64,000 nucleotides of DNA from assembly GCA_965240325.2 (NCBI GenBank), contig OZ251240.1:124001-188000 (forward strand), given 5' to 3'. The DNA is from Rebecca billardiae RCC1528 (lineage: Eukaryota > Haptophyta). Under the pieces are notes generated by a model, which had not been told where the DNA came from, did not search any database, and saw nothing but the letters and a program-made list of their open reading frames with translations. A program made the translations under genes and the position numbers. Below, piece by piece: positions 1-13,000 of this stretch; the first letter of the stretch is position 1, and each line of letters opens with the position of its first letter.

Positions 1-1071
1 ACTCCCTGGCCATTCTGACGAGTGGGTGGCTGCTTGGCCAGCTCTCCATGCTGGGCTGTGGTGCCATCCAGAGTGCGCATGTGCAGCAGCCCAGGTGGGT
101 GCAGCGAGGGGTGCGGCAGGCAGCAGTGGGTGGTCAGCTTGAAAATCCATGCAGGCCAGCCACCAGCAGCTAGGCTGCAGAGCTCTTGGCTGCACCAGCC
201 CCACTCCAGCCCCCTCAAGTCGGGTGGCTGGCCACCCTCGGGGTGTGTCAGCGGGTGCTGCTGCTGGCCTCCCAGTGCAGGGGAGCTGACCCAACTGGTC
301 CTTGCGCAGGTGGGGGCGCGGGATTGGGCACTGTGCCACAGCAGCTGCATCCCATGAGCTCCCCCCCAGGTGGCATGCAGCCCTCCCTAGGGGGTACCAG
401 ATCCACTGCCAAGCACAATTTAGGCCTGATCTGTGCGGGCACACGGCCCGCGACCAGTGACGACAAGCCTGCGGCAGGATCTGGCCCGAGCTGCGACAGG
501 CTGTACGCCTGCAGCCGCGTGACCTGCTGGTGTGCCCAACTCCAGCCCACGCGCGCTGGCGGCTGGGGCTGACGCGCTGGGTCGAAACCGTCGTGCACGG
601 GCAGTGGGGGCCGCCTGGATCAGCCCAGGGGGACAGGGTGAGCAGTGGCGTGCAGCTCAGTCAGAATGTGACGTTTAATTGTTGAGACCCCTGTATTGCC
701 CGATCCAAGTAGTACTGTACACGACTCGTCTCGGTCCGTCAGTCGTGGGGCCGCGCCCGGCGTGCGTAGTATACCGCCCGCGCGAGTCGAGACACGATGA
801 TGAGTGCCAGTGGTATGCACAGCGCGCACGCGTTCCACCAGTCAGCGGTGACTCGTCTTGATCTGGCTGGCAGACGGTCCGAGCGCGGAGGCGGACGAGA
901 GAGACGCGCCCGCCATCGCGCCGGACGAGCGCGTGGAGGCCAGGTGCCCGTGGAAGCGGTCCTGCTGCTCCACCTCTACGCCCCGCACGCGCGTCGCGTC
1001 GCGTGTGAGGACCCGTCGCGCGACGGTCGGCGTGCGGGGCGCAGCGCGGAGGCGGTGGCATCCGGAGGGCG
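1..1071. other. No gene recognised; CpG-poor left part
   Basis: No frame in this stretch gives a recognisable protein. The first roughly 420-600 bases are visibly poor in CpG (about ten in the first 420 bases) and rich in CTG/CAG/TGG, unlike the CpG-saturated DNA that follows. From about 600 on, composition returns to the local norm and runs into the 3' end of the giant minus-strand gene. Confidence 0.5.
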
Positions 1072-4000
1072 TTACACTTGGCGCGCGTCAGCGGCGCAGG
1101 CGGCAGCAGCCGGGCGCGCGCACACGCACACGCGCGCTGGTCGTGCGGCGGGCGCCCGCGAGCGCGCACCGTCGGCCATCTCGTTGGCCACGTTGCGCAG
1201 CCGCAGCGCCAGCTCGCGGTTCGGGCTGAGGCGGCCGCTGGGGTCGGTCGTCATGCCTGCGCATCCGCGGCGCGCGGGCAGCACCGCACGCGCCGTCAGT
1301 CGGTGGTGGCGCGCATGCGCCGGGGCGGGCGCGCGCGGCGGCTGCGGCCGTGGCGCGTACCCGCGCGCTGCTGGTGCGCTGCCACGCGCGACGCCGCCCC
1401 CGGCGAGGCCGGCGGCGGGCGCAGCGACGAGTGCACCGAGGGCGCGGCCGACGTACGCGGCGGCGACAGGTGCCGCGAGCGCGCGTCGGCCACGCCCACG
1501 GTGCCCAGGCCGTGCCGCCGCGCGCCCGCGCTGCCGCCGCGCGCGCGCGCGCGGCGCTGGATCGCGCGCGCCGCGTCGTCGCGCGCGAGCCCCGGCGCGT
1601 GCTCCGCGCCCCTCTGCTGCGCGCGCTGCTGCTCGAGGTGCAGCTCGACGTACTCGGCCCAGCTGATCCGCCCGCTGCCGTCGCGGTCGGCGCGCGCGAA
1701 CGCGGCGTCGACCGCGCTCTGCGGCACGGCGGCGCCCGAAGCGCGCAGGCACGCGCCCAGCTCCTGCTTGGAGATGGCGCCCGAGCAGTTGGTGTCGTAC
1801 GCCTCAAACGTGCCGCGCAGCTCGCGCAGCCTGTGCGCGGGCAGGCCCGGCTGCGCGCGCGCGCGCGGCACCGCCGGCGGCGCGCCGTACCGCCTCGGCG
1901 CGCCGCCGCGCGGCGTGCCCGCGGGCGTGGCGCGCGCCGAGGCGGAGCTGCGCGGCGTGGGCGGCGCGCTCGGCCCGCGGCTGCGCTTGGCGCGCACGCG
2001 CGCGCGCGCGCGGGCCGGCGGGCGGGGAGGCGCGGTCGCGCGCGTCGTGAGACGACCGCGCTCGCGGTCGCGCGCGCGGGCGCCGCGGCCGCGGCGTGGC
2101 TCACCTGGAGCGGCGCGGCATGCCGTACGGGTGCGGCTGCAGCGGCTGCTGCTGCGCGTGCGGCGCGCCGAGCGAGGCGCGCGACGCGCCCGCGCGCGCC
2201 GCGCCGCCGGCGTCGATGAGCGTGCGCGCGTCCGCCATCGCGGCGAGGTCGACGAGCTCCGCCTCGAGCAGCGCCTGCCGCCGCTCGAACCCCTGCTGCT
2301 GCGCGCGCAGCTCGCCCACCTCCGCCTCGAGCTGGCCGGCGAGCACGGTCGCGGCCGCCGCGCGCCTGGCGAGCGCGGCCGCCTGCGCCTCCGCCTCGCG
2401 CCGCCTGTCCGCCTCGTCGTACAGCGCGTCGCGCGCCTGCCCGAGCTGCGCGCGCAGCTCGTCGGCCTCGCGCTTGCGCGCGGCCGCCTCCTTGCGCGCG
2501 CGCTCGGCGGCGGACACCTGCGCCTCCACGCGGCCGGCCGGCCGGCCGGGCGCGGCGCCGCCGGGCGCGGCGGCGGCGTGGTACCGCGGCGCGTGCGCGC
2601 CCGAGCGCGCGCGCAGCTCGGCGGCCAGGCTGGCCGCGCGGCCGTCGAGCGAGCCCGCGCTCACGCCCGCGCCGAGCGCGCCGCCCGTGCCGTGCAGCCG
2701 CTCGAGCAGCGTGGCGCGCTCGAGCGCGCTCGCCAGCTGCTCCTCCAGCTGGCGGCGCACCGCCTGCTCGCGCGCGAGCTGCGCGGCGAGCGCCGAGCGC
2801 TCGTTCTCGACAGCGCTCAGGTGCGCGCGCACGCTCGACGCGCCCAGGCCCGCGGCCGGGTGCGCGCGGCCGGCCGAGCCCGAGCGCCGGCTCGGCGAGC
2901 CGCGCCGCCCGGCGGACGCGCCGCCCGCGCCGCCGGCGCGCGCGTGCAAGCGGTTGGCCAGCTCGCGGAACTCTGCAAAAGAGACCGGGTGCCGCCCCAC
3001 GCCGCCGCTCGGCGGCGCGGGCCTCCCGAGCTTGGCGAGCGCGGCGGACACGGCGCGCGCGTCCGCGCGCACGCCGACGCCGCGCAGCGCGTGCGGCAGC
3101 AGCGACGCGTCCACGGTCCCCGCGCGCTCGAGGTCGTACGCGTCGAACGAGCGGCGCAGCCACGCCTCGGGCAGCGAGCCGCCATCGGCGCTCGCCGCGT
3201 TGGCGCGCGCGCCCGCGCTCGCCGCGCCGAGCGCGTGCAGCTCGGCGTACTCGGCAAAGCTCACCCGGCCGTCGCCGTCGCCGTCGGCCTTGGCGAACAC
3301 GGCGTCGACGGTCGGCCCGCTCGCGTCCAGGCCGGCCGCCTCGAGGGCGCGCCTCATCTCCTGCTTGCTGATCGAGCCAGAGCCGTCGCGGTCGTACTGC
3401 GCAAAGGACGCGCGCAGCTCGGCGAGCTTGGGCGCGCTCAGCCCGAGCACGGCGACGCGCGCGTCGTCGGACGGCGCCGAGCCTGCGCCTCGCGCGGCCC
3501 CGCCGAGCACGCTCAGCTCGGCGTACTCGGCGAAGCTGATCTTGCCGTCGCCGTCCGCGTCCGCCTTGGCGAACGCCGCGCTCACCGCCTCGTCGGCGGC
3601 CGACACGCCCTGCGCCTCGAGCGCGCGCCGCATCTCGGTCCGCGTGATCGAGCCGCTGTTGTTGCGGTCGTACCGGGCGAACGACTCGCGCAGCTCGGCC
3701 AGCCGAGAGCCGCTCAGCCCGAGCGCGGCGACGCGCTGCTCGTCCGTGCGGCCGGATGCCGCTCGCTGCCCGCCCACGGCGGGTGGCGGCGCCGACGAGG
3801 GGCCGCGCGCTCTGCCCAGCTCGCTCAGCTCGCAGTACTCGGCGAAGCTGATCTTGCCGTCGCCGTCCGCGTCCGCCTTGTCGAACGCCGCGCTCACCGC
3901 CTCGCTCGCGGCCGACACGCCCTGCGCCTCGAGCGCGCGCCGCATCTCGGTCCGCGTGATCGAGCCGCTGTTGTTGCGGTCGTACCGGGCGAACGACTCG

Positions 4001-7000
4001 CGCAGCTCGGCCAGCCGAGAGCCGCTCAGCCCGAGCGCGGCGACGCGCTGCTCGTCCGTGCGGCCGGGCGGCGCTGGCTGTGACGCTGCGATGGGCGGTG
4101 GCTGTGCCACTGCCGCGGGCTGCGGCGGAGGCGCAGGTGCCGCGGACGAGCGGGTAGCCTCGCCAAGCACGCTCAGCTCGGCGTACTCGGCGAAGCTGAT
4201 CTTGCCGTCGCCGTCCGCGTCCGCCTTGTCGAACGCCGCGCTCACCGCCTCGCTCGCGGCCGACACGCCCTGCGCCTCGAGCGCGCGCCGCATCTCGGTC
4301 CGCGTGATCGAGCCGCTGTTGTTGCGGTCGTACCGGGCGAACGACTCGCGCAGCTCGGCCAGCCGAGAGCCGCTCAGCCCGAGCGCGGCGACGCGCTGCT
4401 CGTCCGTGCGGCCGGGCGGCGCTGGCTGTGACGCTGCGATGGGCGGTGGCTGTGCCACTGCCGCGGGCTGCGGCGGAGGCGCAGGTGCCGCGGACGAGCG
4501 GGTAGCCTCGCCAAGCACGCTCAGCTCGGCGTACTCGGCGAAGCTGATCTTGCCGTCGCCGTCCGCGTCCGCCTTGTCGAACGCCGCGCTCACCGCCTCG
4601 CTCGCGGCCGACACGCCCTGCGCCTCGAGCGCGCGCCGCATCTCGGTCCGCGTGATCGAGCCGCTGTTGTTGCGGTCGTACCGGGCGAACGACTCGCGCA
4701 GCTCGGCCAGCCGAGAGCCGCTCAGCCCGAGCGCGGCGACGCGCTGCTCGTCCGTGCGGCCGGGCGGCGCTGGCTGTGACGCTGCGACGGGCGGGGGAGC
4801 AGCGGCAGTCGTCGGCGGCGGCAGCGCTGCCGACGAGGGGCCGCGCGCTCTGCCCAGCTCGCTCAGCTCGCAGTACTCGGCGAAGCTGATCTTGCCGTCG
4901 CCGTCCGCGTCCGCCTTGGCGAACGCCGCGCTCACCGCCTGGTCGGCGGCCGACACGCCCTGCGCCTCGAGCGCGCGCCGCATCTCGGTCCGCGTGATCG
5001 AGCCGCTGTTGTTGCGGTCGTACCGGGCGAACGACTCGCGCAGCTCGGCCAGCCGAGAGCCGCTCAGCCCGAGCGCGGCGACGCGCTGCTCGTCCGTCGA
5101 TGCAGATAGAATGGCCGGCAGCTGCTCGTGGTTCGATGCTGACGGCGCGGGCGGAGCGGCAGGAGCCTCGGCAGCGCGCACGCGCTGCAGAGCAGCGAGC
5201 GCGCGCACGCTGACGTGCAGTACGCCGGCGGCACGGTCGCGTTCGTCGAGGAGCTCGAGCGGCGCGCCGACGAGGTCGGCGCCGGTGCGGAGCAGCTCGG
5301 CCAGCAGGACCACGGCCTCGCCGAGCGGCAAGGCCGACGGTGCGCTCGGGTCGATGAGCGTGAAGCGCACGGCCGAGTCCGACTTGAGCGTGGAGCCGAG
5401 CGCACGTGCGAGCTTCGCCCATTCCTCGCTCGCCGGCTTGAGCTCAAATGTGGTGCTGAATCCGAAGGCCAGCTTGCGACGCGGCAGCAGCGCCCGCGTG
5501 CGTGGCGGCGGTGCGCGGAGCCCGACGGCATCCACGACGACCGCCACGCTGCCCGCGCGATCTGCACGCCGCCCCCGCTGGAGCGTGAGCTCGTCGACGC
5601 TGACGGACACGGCCGCGGCGCCCGTCTCGTGCGCCCCGGCCGGCGGGGGCTGGCCGGCTACGGCGGCACCACTCGCACCGGCAGCGCCTTGGCCTGCGAT
5701 GCGCTGCTGCACGTCGCGCAGCAGGGGCAGGGCGCGCAAGCCCACAGCCAAATCAGCAATCGGCGTGCCGAACGGGTCGACTAGCTCGATCGGCGAGCCG
5801 TCAGGCAAGTCCGCCCCTTTCGCAAGCATCGACTCAAGGTTGACGACGCCCTCGGCCACCAGGCCGCCATCCGGACGCGTGTCGCGCACAGTGAAGCACA
5901 CGTCCGAGTCGCTGTGCTCTGGGGTGCGCAGCGCCTTCTCGAGCAGCTGCCACGCGGCGCCGTCGCGCTCGACGGGCAGATGCGAGCTGAAGCCGAAGTC
6001 CACCTGCGCGCGCCCGTCGTCAGGGAGGCGGTGCGCCGGCGTGCTCAGGGCCGACTCACTGATGCCCATCACGTCCACATCCACCGCGACCTCACGCACG
6101 CCGTACGGAGGCGCCGTGCGCCAGGAAAGCCGGCCCACGGCGACGGAGACCGCCACGCCGGCCTTGGACAGGTACGCGGCATCCCGATCCCCCACAGCGG
6201 CGGGGCCCTGGGAGCTCACCGTTCCGGCCAACACCGAGCGCAGCGCGTCCACGGCGCGCACGCTCACCACCAGCTCGCCCAGCAGCCCGCCGCCGCCCGT
6301 GCGCTCGAGCTGCACCGGCTCGTCCTGCTTGTCGCGCCCGCGCTCGAGCAGCTGCTCCAGCACCACGCTCGCCTCGCCCAATGGCGCCGCCGAGCCCTCG
6401 CGGCTCGTGTCGAGCAGCCGGAAGCGCACGACCGAGTCGGCCCGCGTCGCCGAGCGCAGCGCGCGCTCCACCTGCGCCCACTCCGCGCTGCCGCTCGACA
6501 GCACCACGCCCGTCGAGAAGTCGAAGTTGAGCTTGCGCCGACGCAGCCGCGGCTCGGAGCGCGGCGCGGGCGAGCGCAGACCCATCACGTCCACCTCCAC
6601 CGCCACGCTGCGCACGCGCTCGCTCACGCCCGAGCTCGCGAGCGCGAGCGCGCCCACGCGCACGTCGATCTCGCCCGACTTGAGCGCCGGCGCCGACGGC
6701 ACGCTGCCGCCCTGCGCCTCGATCGACTGCTTGACCGCGCGCAGCAGCGGCAGCGCGTGCACGCCCACGCGCAGGTCGGCGAGCGCGACACCGGACGCGT
6801 CCACCAGCTCGATCGGTGTGCCGTCGGCGAGGTCGGCGCTGCTCGTCAGCATCGCCTCGAGGTTGACGAAGCCCTCCGCCACGATGCCGCCGTCCGGGTG
6901 CGCGTCGCGCACCGTGAAGAACACGTCCGAGTCGCCCGCGTCCGCCGTGCGCAGCGCGCGCGCGAGCATGCGCCACGCGCCGCCCTTGCGCGACACCGGC

Positions 7001-10000
7001 AGGTGCGCCGCGTACCCGAAGGCGACCGCCGCGCCGTCCGCACCCAGCGGGCGCACGGGCGACGAGAGCATCGACTCGCTCAGGCCCATGATGTCCACGT
7101 CCACCGCCACCTCGCGAACGGCCGCCGGCGGGCTCGAGCGCCACGTGAGCCGGTCCACGCTCACCGCCACCGCCTTGCCCTCGCTCGCGAGCTGCGTCGA
7201 CTCGCGCGGCGGCGCCACGGCCACCGACGCGGCCACCGAGGACGCGGGCGACGCGAGCACCGAGCGCAGCGCGTCGACGGCGCGCACGCTCACCACCAGC
7301 TCGCCCAGCAGCCCGCCGCCGCCCGTGCGCTCGAGCTGCACCGGCTCGTCCTGCTTGTCGCGCCCGCGCTCGAGCAGCTGCTCCAGCAGCACGCTCGCCT
7401 CGCCCAATGGCGCCGCCGAGCCCTCGCGGCTCGTGTCGAGCAGCCGGAAGCGCACGACCGAGTCGGCCCGCGTCGCCGAGCGCAGCGCGCGCTCCACCTG
7501 CGCCCACTCCGCGCTGCCGCTCGACAGCACCACGCCCGTCGAGAAGTCGAAGTTGAGCTTGCGCCGACGCAGCCGCGGCTCGGAGCGCGGCGCGGGCGAG
7601 CGCAGACCCATCACGTCCACCTCCACCGCCACGCTGCGCACGCGCTCGCTCACGCCCGAGCTCGCGAGCGCGAGCGCGCCCACGCGCACGTCGATCTCGC
7701 CCGACTTGAGCGCCGGCGCCGACGGCACGCTGCCGCCCTGCGCCTCGATCGACTGCTTGACCGCGCGCAGCAGCGGCAGCGCGTGCACGCCCACGCGCAG
7801 GTCGGCGAGCGCGACACCGGACGCGTCCACCAGCTCGATCGGTGTGCCGTCGGCGAGGTCGGCGCTGCTCGTCAGCATCGCCTCGAGGTTGACGAAGCCC
7901 TCCGCCACGATGCCGCCGTCCGGGTGCGCGTCGCGCACCGTGAAGAACACGTCCGAGTCGCCCGCGTCCGCCGTGCGCAGCGCGCGCGCGAGCATGCGCC
8001 ACGCGCCGCCCTCGCGCGACACCGGCAGGTGCGCCGCGTACCCGAAGGCGACCGCCGCGCCGTCCGCACCCAGCGGGCGCACGGGCGACGAGAGCATCGA
8101 CTCGCTCAGGCCCATGATGTCCACGTCCACCGCCACCTCGCGAACGGCCGCCGGCGGGCTCGAGCGCCACGTGAGCCGGTCCACGCTCACCGCCACCGCC
8201 TTGCCCTCGCTCGCGAGCTGCGTCGACTCGCGCGGCGGCGCCGCGGCCACCGACGCGGCCACCGAGGACGCGGGCGACGCGAGCACCGAGCGCAGCGCGT
8301 CGACGGCGCGCACGCTCACCACCAGCTCGCCCAGCAGCCCGCCGCCGCCCGTGCGCTCGAGCTGCACCGGCTCGTCCTGCTTGTCGCGCCCGCGCTCGAG
8401 CAGCTGCTCCAGCACCACGCTCGCCTCGCCCAATGGCGCCGCCGAGCCCTCGCGGCTCGTGTCGAGCAGCCGGAAGCGCACGACCGAGTCGGCCCGCGTC
8501 GCCGAGCGCAGCGCGCGCTCCACCTGCGCCCACTCCGCGCTGCCGCTCGACAGCACCACGCCCGTCGAGAAGTCGAAGTTGAGCTTGCGCCGACGCAGCC
8601 GCGGCTCGGAGCGCGGCGCGGGCGAGCGCAGACCCATCACGTCCACCTCCACCGCCACGCTGCGCACGCGCTCGCTCACGCCCGAGCTCGCGAGCGCGAG
8701 CGCGCCCACGCGCACGTCGATCTCGCCCGACTTGAGCGCCGGCGCCGACGGCACGCTGCCGCCCTGCGCCTCGATCGACTGCTTGACCGCGCGCAGCAGC
8801 GGCAGCGCGTGCACGCCCACGCGCAGGTCGGCGAGCGCGACACCGGACGCGTCCACCAGCTCGATCGGCGTGCCGTCGGCGAGGTCGGCGCTGCTCGTCA
8901 GCATCGCCTCGAGGTTGACGAAGCCCTCCGCCACGATGCCGCCGTCCGGGTGCGCGTCGCGCACCGTGAAGAACACGTCCGAGTCGCCCGCGTCCGCCGT
9001 GCGCAGCGCGCGCGCGAGCATGCGCCACGCGCCGCCCTCGCGCGACACCGGCAGGTGCGCCGCGTACCCGAAGGCGACCGCCGCGCCGTCCGCACCCAGC
9101 GGGCGCACGGGCGACGAGAGCATCGACTCGCTCAGGCCCATGATGTCCACGTCCACCGCCACCTCGCGAACGGCCGCCGGCGGGCTCGAGCGCCACGTGA
9201 GCCGGTCCACGCTCACCGCCACCGCCTTGCCCTCGCTCGCGAGCTGCGTCGACTCGCGCGGCGGCGCCGCGGCCACCGACGCGGCCACCGAGGACGCGGG
9301 CGACGCGAGCACCGAGCGCAGCGCGTCGACGGCGCGCACGCTCACCACCAGCTCGCCCAGCAGCCCGCCGCCGCCCGTGCGCTCGAGCTGCACCGGCTCG
9401 TCCTGCTTGTCGCGCCCGCGCTCGAGCAGCTGCTCCAGCAGCACGCTCGCCTCGCCCAATGGCGCCGCCGAGCCCTCGCGGCTCGTGTCGAGCAGCCGGA
9501 AGCGCACGACCGAGTCGGCCCGCGTCGCCGAGCGCAGCGCGCGCTCCACCTGCGCCCACTCCGCGCTGCCGCTCGACAGCACCACGCCCGTCGAGAAGTC
9601 GAAGTTGAGCTTGCGCCGACGCAGCCGCGGCTCGGAGCGCGGCGCGGGCGAGCGCAGACCCATCGCGTCCACCTCCACCGCCACGCTGCGCACGCGCTCG
9701 CTCACGCCCGAGCTCGCGAGCGCGAGCGCGCCCACGCGCACGTCGATCTCGCCCGACTTGAGCGCCGGCGCCGACGGCACGCTGCCGCCCTGCGCCTCGA
9801 TCGACTGCTTGACCGCGCGCAGCAGCGGCAGCGCGTGCACGCCCACGCGCAGGTCGGCGAGCGCGACACCGGACGCGTCCACCAGCTCGATCGGCGTGCC
9901 GTCGGCGAGGTCGGCGCTGCTCGTCAGCATCGCCTCGAGGTTGACGAAGCCCTCCGCCACGATGCCGCCGTCCGGGTGCGCGTCGCGCACCGTGAAGAAC

Positions 10001-13000
10001 ACGTCCGAGTCGCCCGCGTCCGCCGTGCGCAGCGCGCGCGCGAGCATGCGCCACGCGCCGCCCTCGCGCGACACCGGCAGGTGCGCCGCGTACCCGAAGG
10101 CGACCGCCGAGCCGTCCGCGCCCAGCGGGCGCACGGGCGACGAGAGCATCGACTCGCTCAGGCCCATGATGTCCACGTCCACCGCCACCTCGCGAACGGC
10201 CGCCGGCGGGCTCGAGCGCCACGTGAGCCGGTCCACGCTCACCGCCACCGCCTTGCCCTCGCTCGCGAGCTGCGTCGACTCGCGCGGTGGAACCGCGGCC
10301 ACCGAGGACGCGGGCGACGCGAGCACCGAGCGCAGCGCGTCGACGGCGCGCACGCTCACCACCAGCTCGCCCAGCAGCCCGCCGCCGCCCGTGCGCTCGA
10401 GCTGCACCGGCTCGTCCTGCTTGTCGCGCCCGCGCTCGAGCAGCTGCTCCAGCAGCACGCTCGCCTCGCCCAATGGCGCCGCCGAGCCCTCGCGGCTCGT
10501 GTCGAGCAGCCGGAAGCGCACGACCGAGTCGGCCCGCGTCGCCGAGCGCAGCGCGCGCTCCACCTGCGCCCACTCCGCGCTGCCGCTCGACAGCACCACG
10601 CCCGTCGAGAAGTCGAAGTTGAGCTTGCGCCGACGCAGCCGCGGCTCGGAGCGCGGCGCGGGCGAGCGCAGACCCATCACGTCCACCTCCACCGCCACGC
10701 TGCGCACGCGCTCGCTCACGCCCGAGCTCGCGAGCGCGAGCGCGCCCACGCGCACGTCGATCTCGCCCGACTTGAGCGCCGGCGCCGACGGCACGCTGCC
10801 GCCCTGCGCCTCGATCGACTGCTTGACCGCGCGCAGCAGCGGCAGCGCGTGCACGCCCACGCGCAGGTCGGCGAGCGCGACACCGGACGCGTCCACCAGC
10901 TCGATCGGCGTGCCGTCGGCGAGGTCGGCGCTGCTCGTCAGCATCGCCTCGAGGTTGACGAAGCCCTCCGCCACGATGCCGCCGTCCGGGTGCGCGTCGC
11001 GCACCGTGAAGAACACGTCCGAGTCGCCCGCGTCCGCCGTGCGCAGCGCGCGCGCGAGCATGCGCCACGCGCCGCCCTCGCGCGACACCGGCAGGTGCGC
11101 CGCGTACCCGAAGGCGACCGCCGAGCCGTCCGCGCCCAGCGGGCGCACGGGCGACGAGAGCATCGACTCGCTCAGGCCCATGATGTCCACGTCCACCGCC
11201 ACCTCGCGAACGGCCGCCGGCGGGCTCGAGCGCCACGTGAGCCGGTCCACGCTCACCGCCACCGCCTTGCCCTCGCTCGCGAGCTGCGTCGACTCGCGCG
11301 GTGGAACCGCGGCCACCGAGGACGCGGGCGACGCGAGCACCGAGCGCAGCGCGTCCACGGCGCGCACGCTCACCACCAGCTCGCCCAGCAGCCCGCCGCC
11401 GCCCGTGCGCTCGAGCTGCACCGGCTCGTCCTGCTTGTCGCGCCCGCGCTCGAGCAGCTGCTCCAGCAGCACGCTCGCCTCGCCCAATGGCGCCGCCGAG
11501 CCCTCGCGGCTCGTGTCGAGCAGCCGGAAGCGCACGACCGAGTCGGCCCGCGTCGCCGAGCGCAGCGCGCGCTCCACCTGCGCCCACTCCGCGCTGCCGC
11601 TCGACAGCACCACGCCCGTCGAGAAGTCGAAGTTGAGCTTGCGCCGACGCAGCCGCGGCTCGGAGCGCGGCGCGGGCGAGCGCAGACCCATCACGTCCAC
11701 CTCCACCGCCACGCTGCGCACGCGCTCGCTCACGCCCGAGCTCGCGAGCGCGAGCGCGCCCACGCGCACGTCGATCTCGCCCGACTTGAGCGCCGGCGCC
11801 GACGGCACGCTGCCGCCCTGCGCCTCGATCGACTGCTTGACCGCGCGCAGCAGCGGCAGCGCGTGCACGCCCACGCGCAGGTCGGCGAGCGCGACACCGG
11901 ACGCGTCCACCAGCTCGATCGGCGTGCCGTCGGCGAGGTCGGCGCTGCTCGTCAGCATCGCCTCGAGGTTGACGAAGCCCTCCGCCACGATGCCGCCGTC
12001 CGGGTGCGCGTCGCGCACCGTGAAGAACACGTCCGAGTCGCCCGCGTCCGCCGTGCGCAGCGCGCGCGCGAGCATGCGCCACGCTGTGCTGTCTGGCCGC
12101 ACCGCGAGCCGCGCCGCGTGCTCGAAGACGACAGGAGCGCGGCCGTCGCCGGTCGGCCGCGTCGGCGTCGTGATCAGCGCCGACGACAGGCCCATCACGT
12201 CCACGTCCACCTCGATCCGCTCAACCGCCAGCGGCACGTCCGCGCGCCACGTGAGGCGGTGCACAGCGATGCCGAGCGCGTCTTCGCCCGCGCCCGCCGC
12301 GCTCGCGGCGAGCGGCGGCTCGGGCGGCACGGACGCGCCGCTGGCCGCCACGCCTTGGCGCGGCGGTGGCGGGGCGCCAGTGCCCGCGCCGAGCGCGCCG
12401 CCGCCCGCGGCGGGCGCCGCCGCGCCGGCCTTGACCGCGCGCAGCGCGTCGAGCGCGCGCAGTGTGACGACCAGCTCTCCGACCGCCGAGCCGCGCGCGC
12501 TCACGAGCTGCAGGACCTCGTCCTCCTGGTCGCGGCCGCGCTCGAGCAGCTGCTGGAGCGCGGAGGCGGCCTCGCCGAGCACCGTCTGCTGCCCGCCGCC
12601 CACGTCGAGCAGCGTGAAGCGCACCTCCGACTCCGCCCTCGTGCCCGAGGTGAGCGCGCGCTCCAGCCTCGCCCACTCGGCGCTGCCGGCCGCGAGCTCG
12701 ACGGCGGTGTCGTAGTCGAAGCGCACGCGGCGGCGGCTGAGCACGGGCTCGGAGCGCGGCCTGGGCGTGCGCAGGCCCATCACGTCGATCTCGACCGCCA
12801 GCTCGCGCGCCGCGCCGTCGCGCGCGCCCGTCGCCCACGTGAACGCGCCGACGCCGACGCGCATGCGCTGCGTCGACACGCGCGGCGACGCGGGCACGAC
12901 GCCGCCCTGCCGCTCGATCGATGCCTGCACGGCGCGCAGCAGGGGCAGCGCGACGACGCCGCAGGACAGCTCGCCGATGGTCGCGCCCTCGAGGTCGTGC

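Noticed and set aside
6233-12080. CRISPR or satellite DNA reading of the tandem array
   Set aside because: The repeats keep one open frame with a domain-like protein and are 1 kb long; no spacers.
2096-12715. A 3,539-codon plus-strand open frame antisense to the giant gene
   Set aside because: It is the mirror of a GC-rich repeated coding region; the residues are Ser/Thr/Arg/Ala runs with no domain, while the minus strand gives clear C2 and EF-hand domains.
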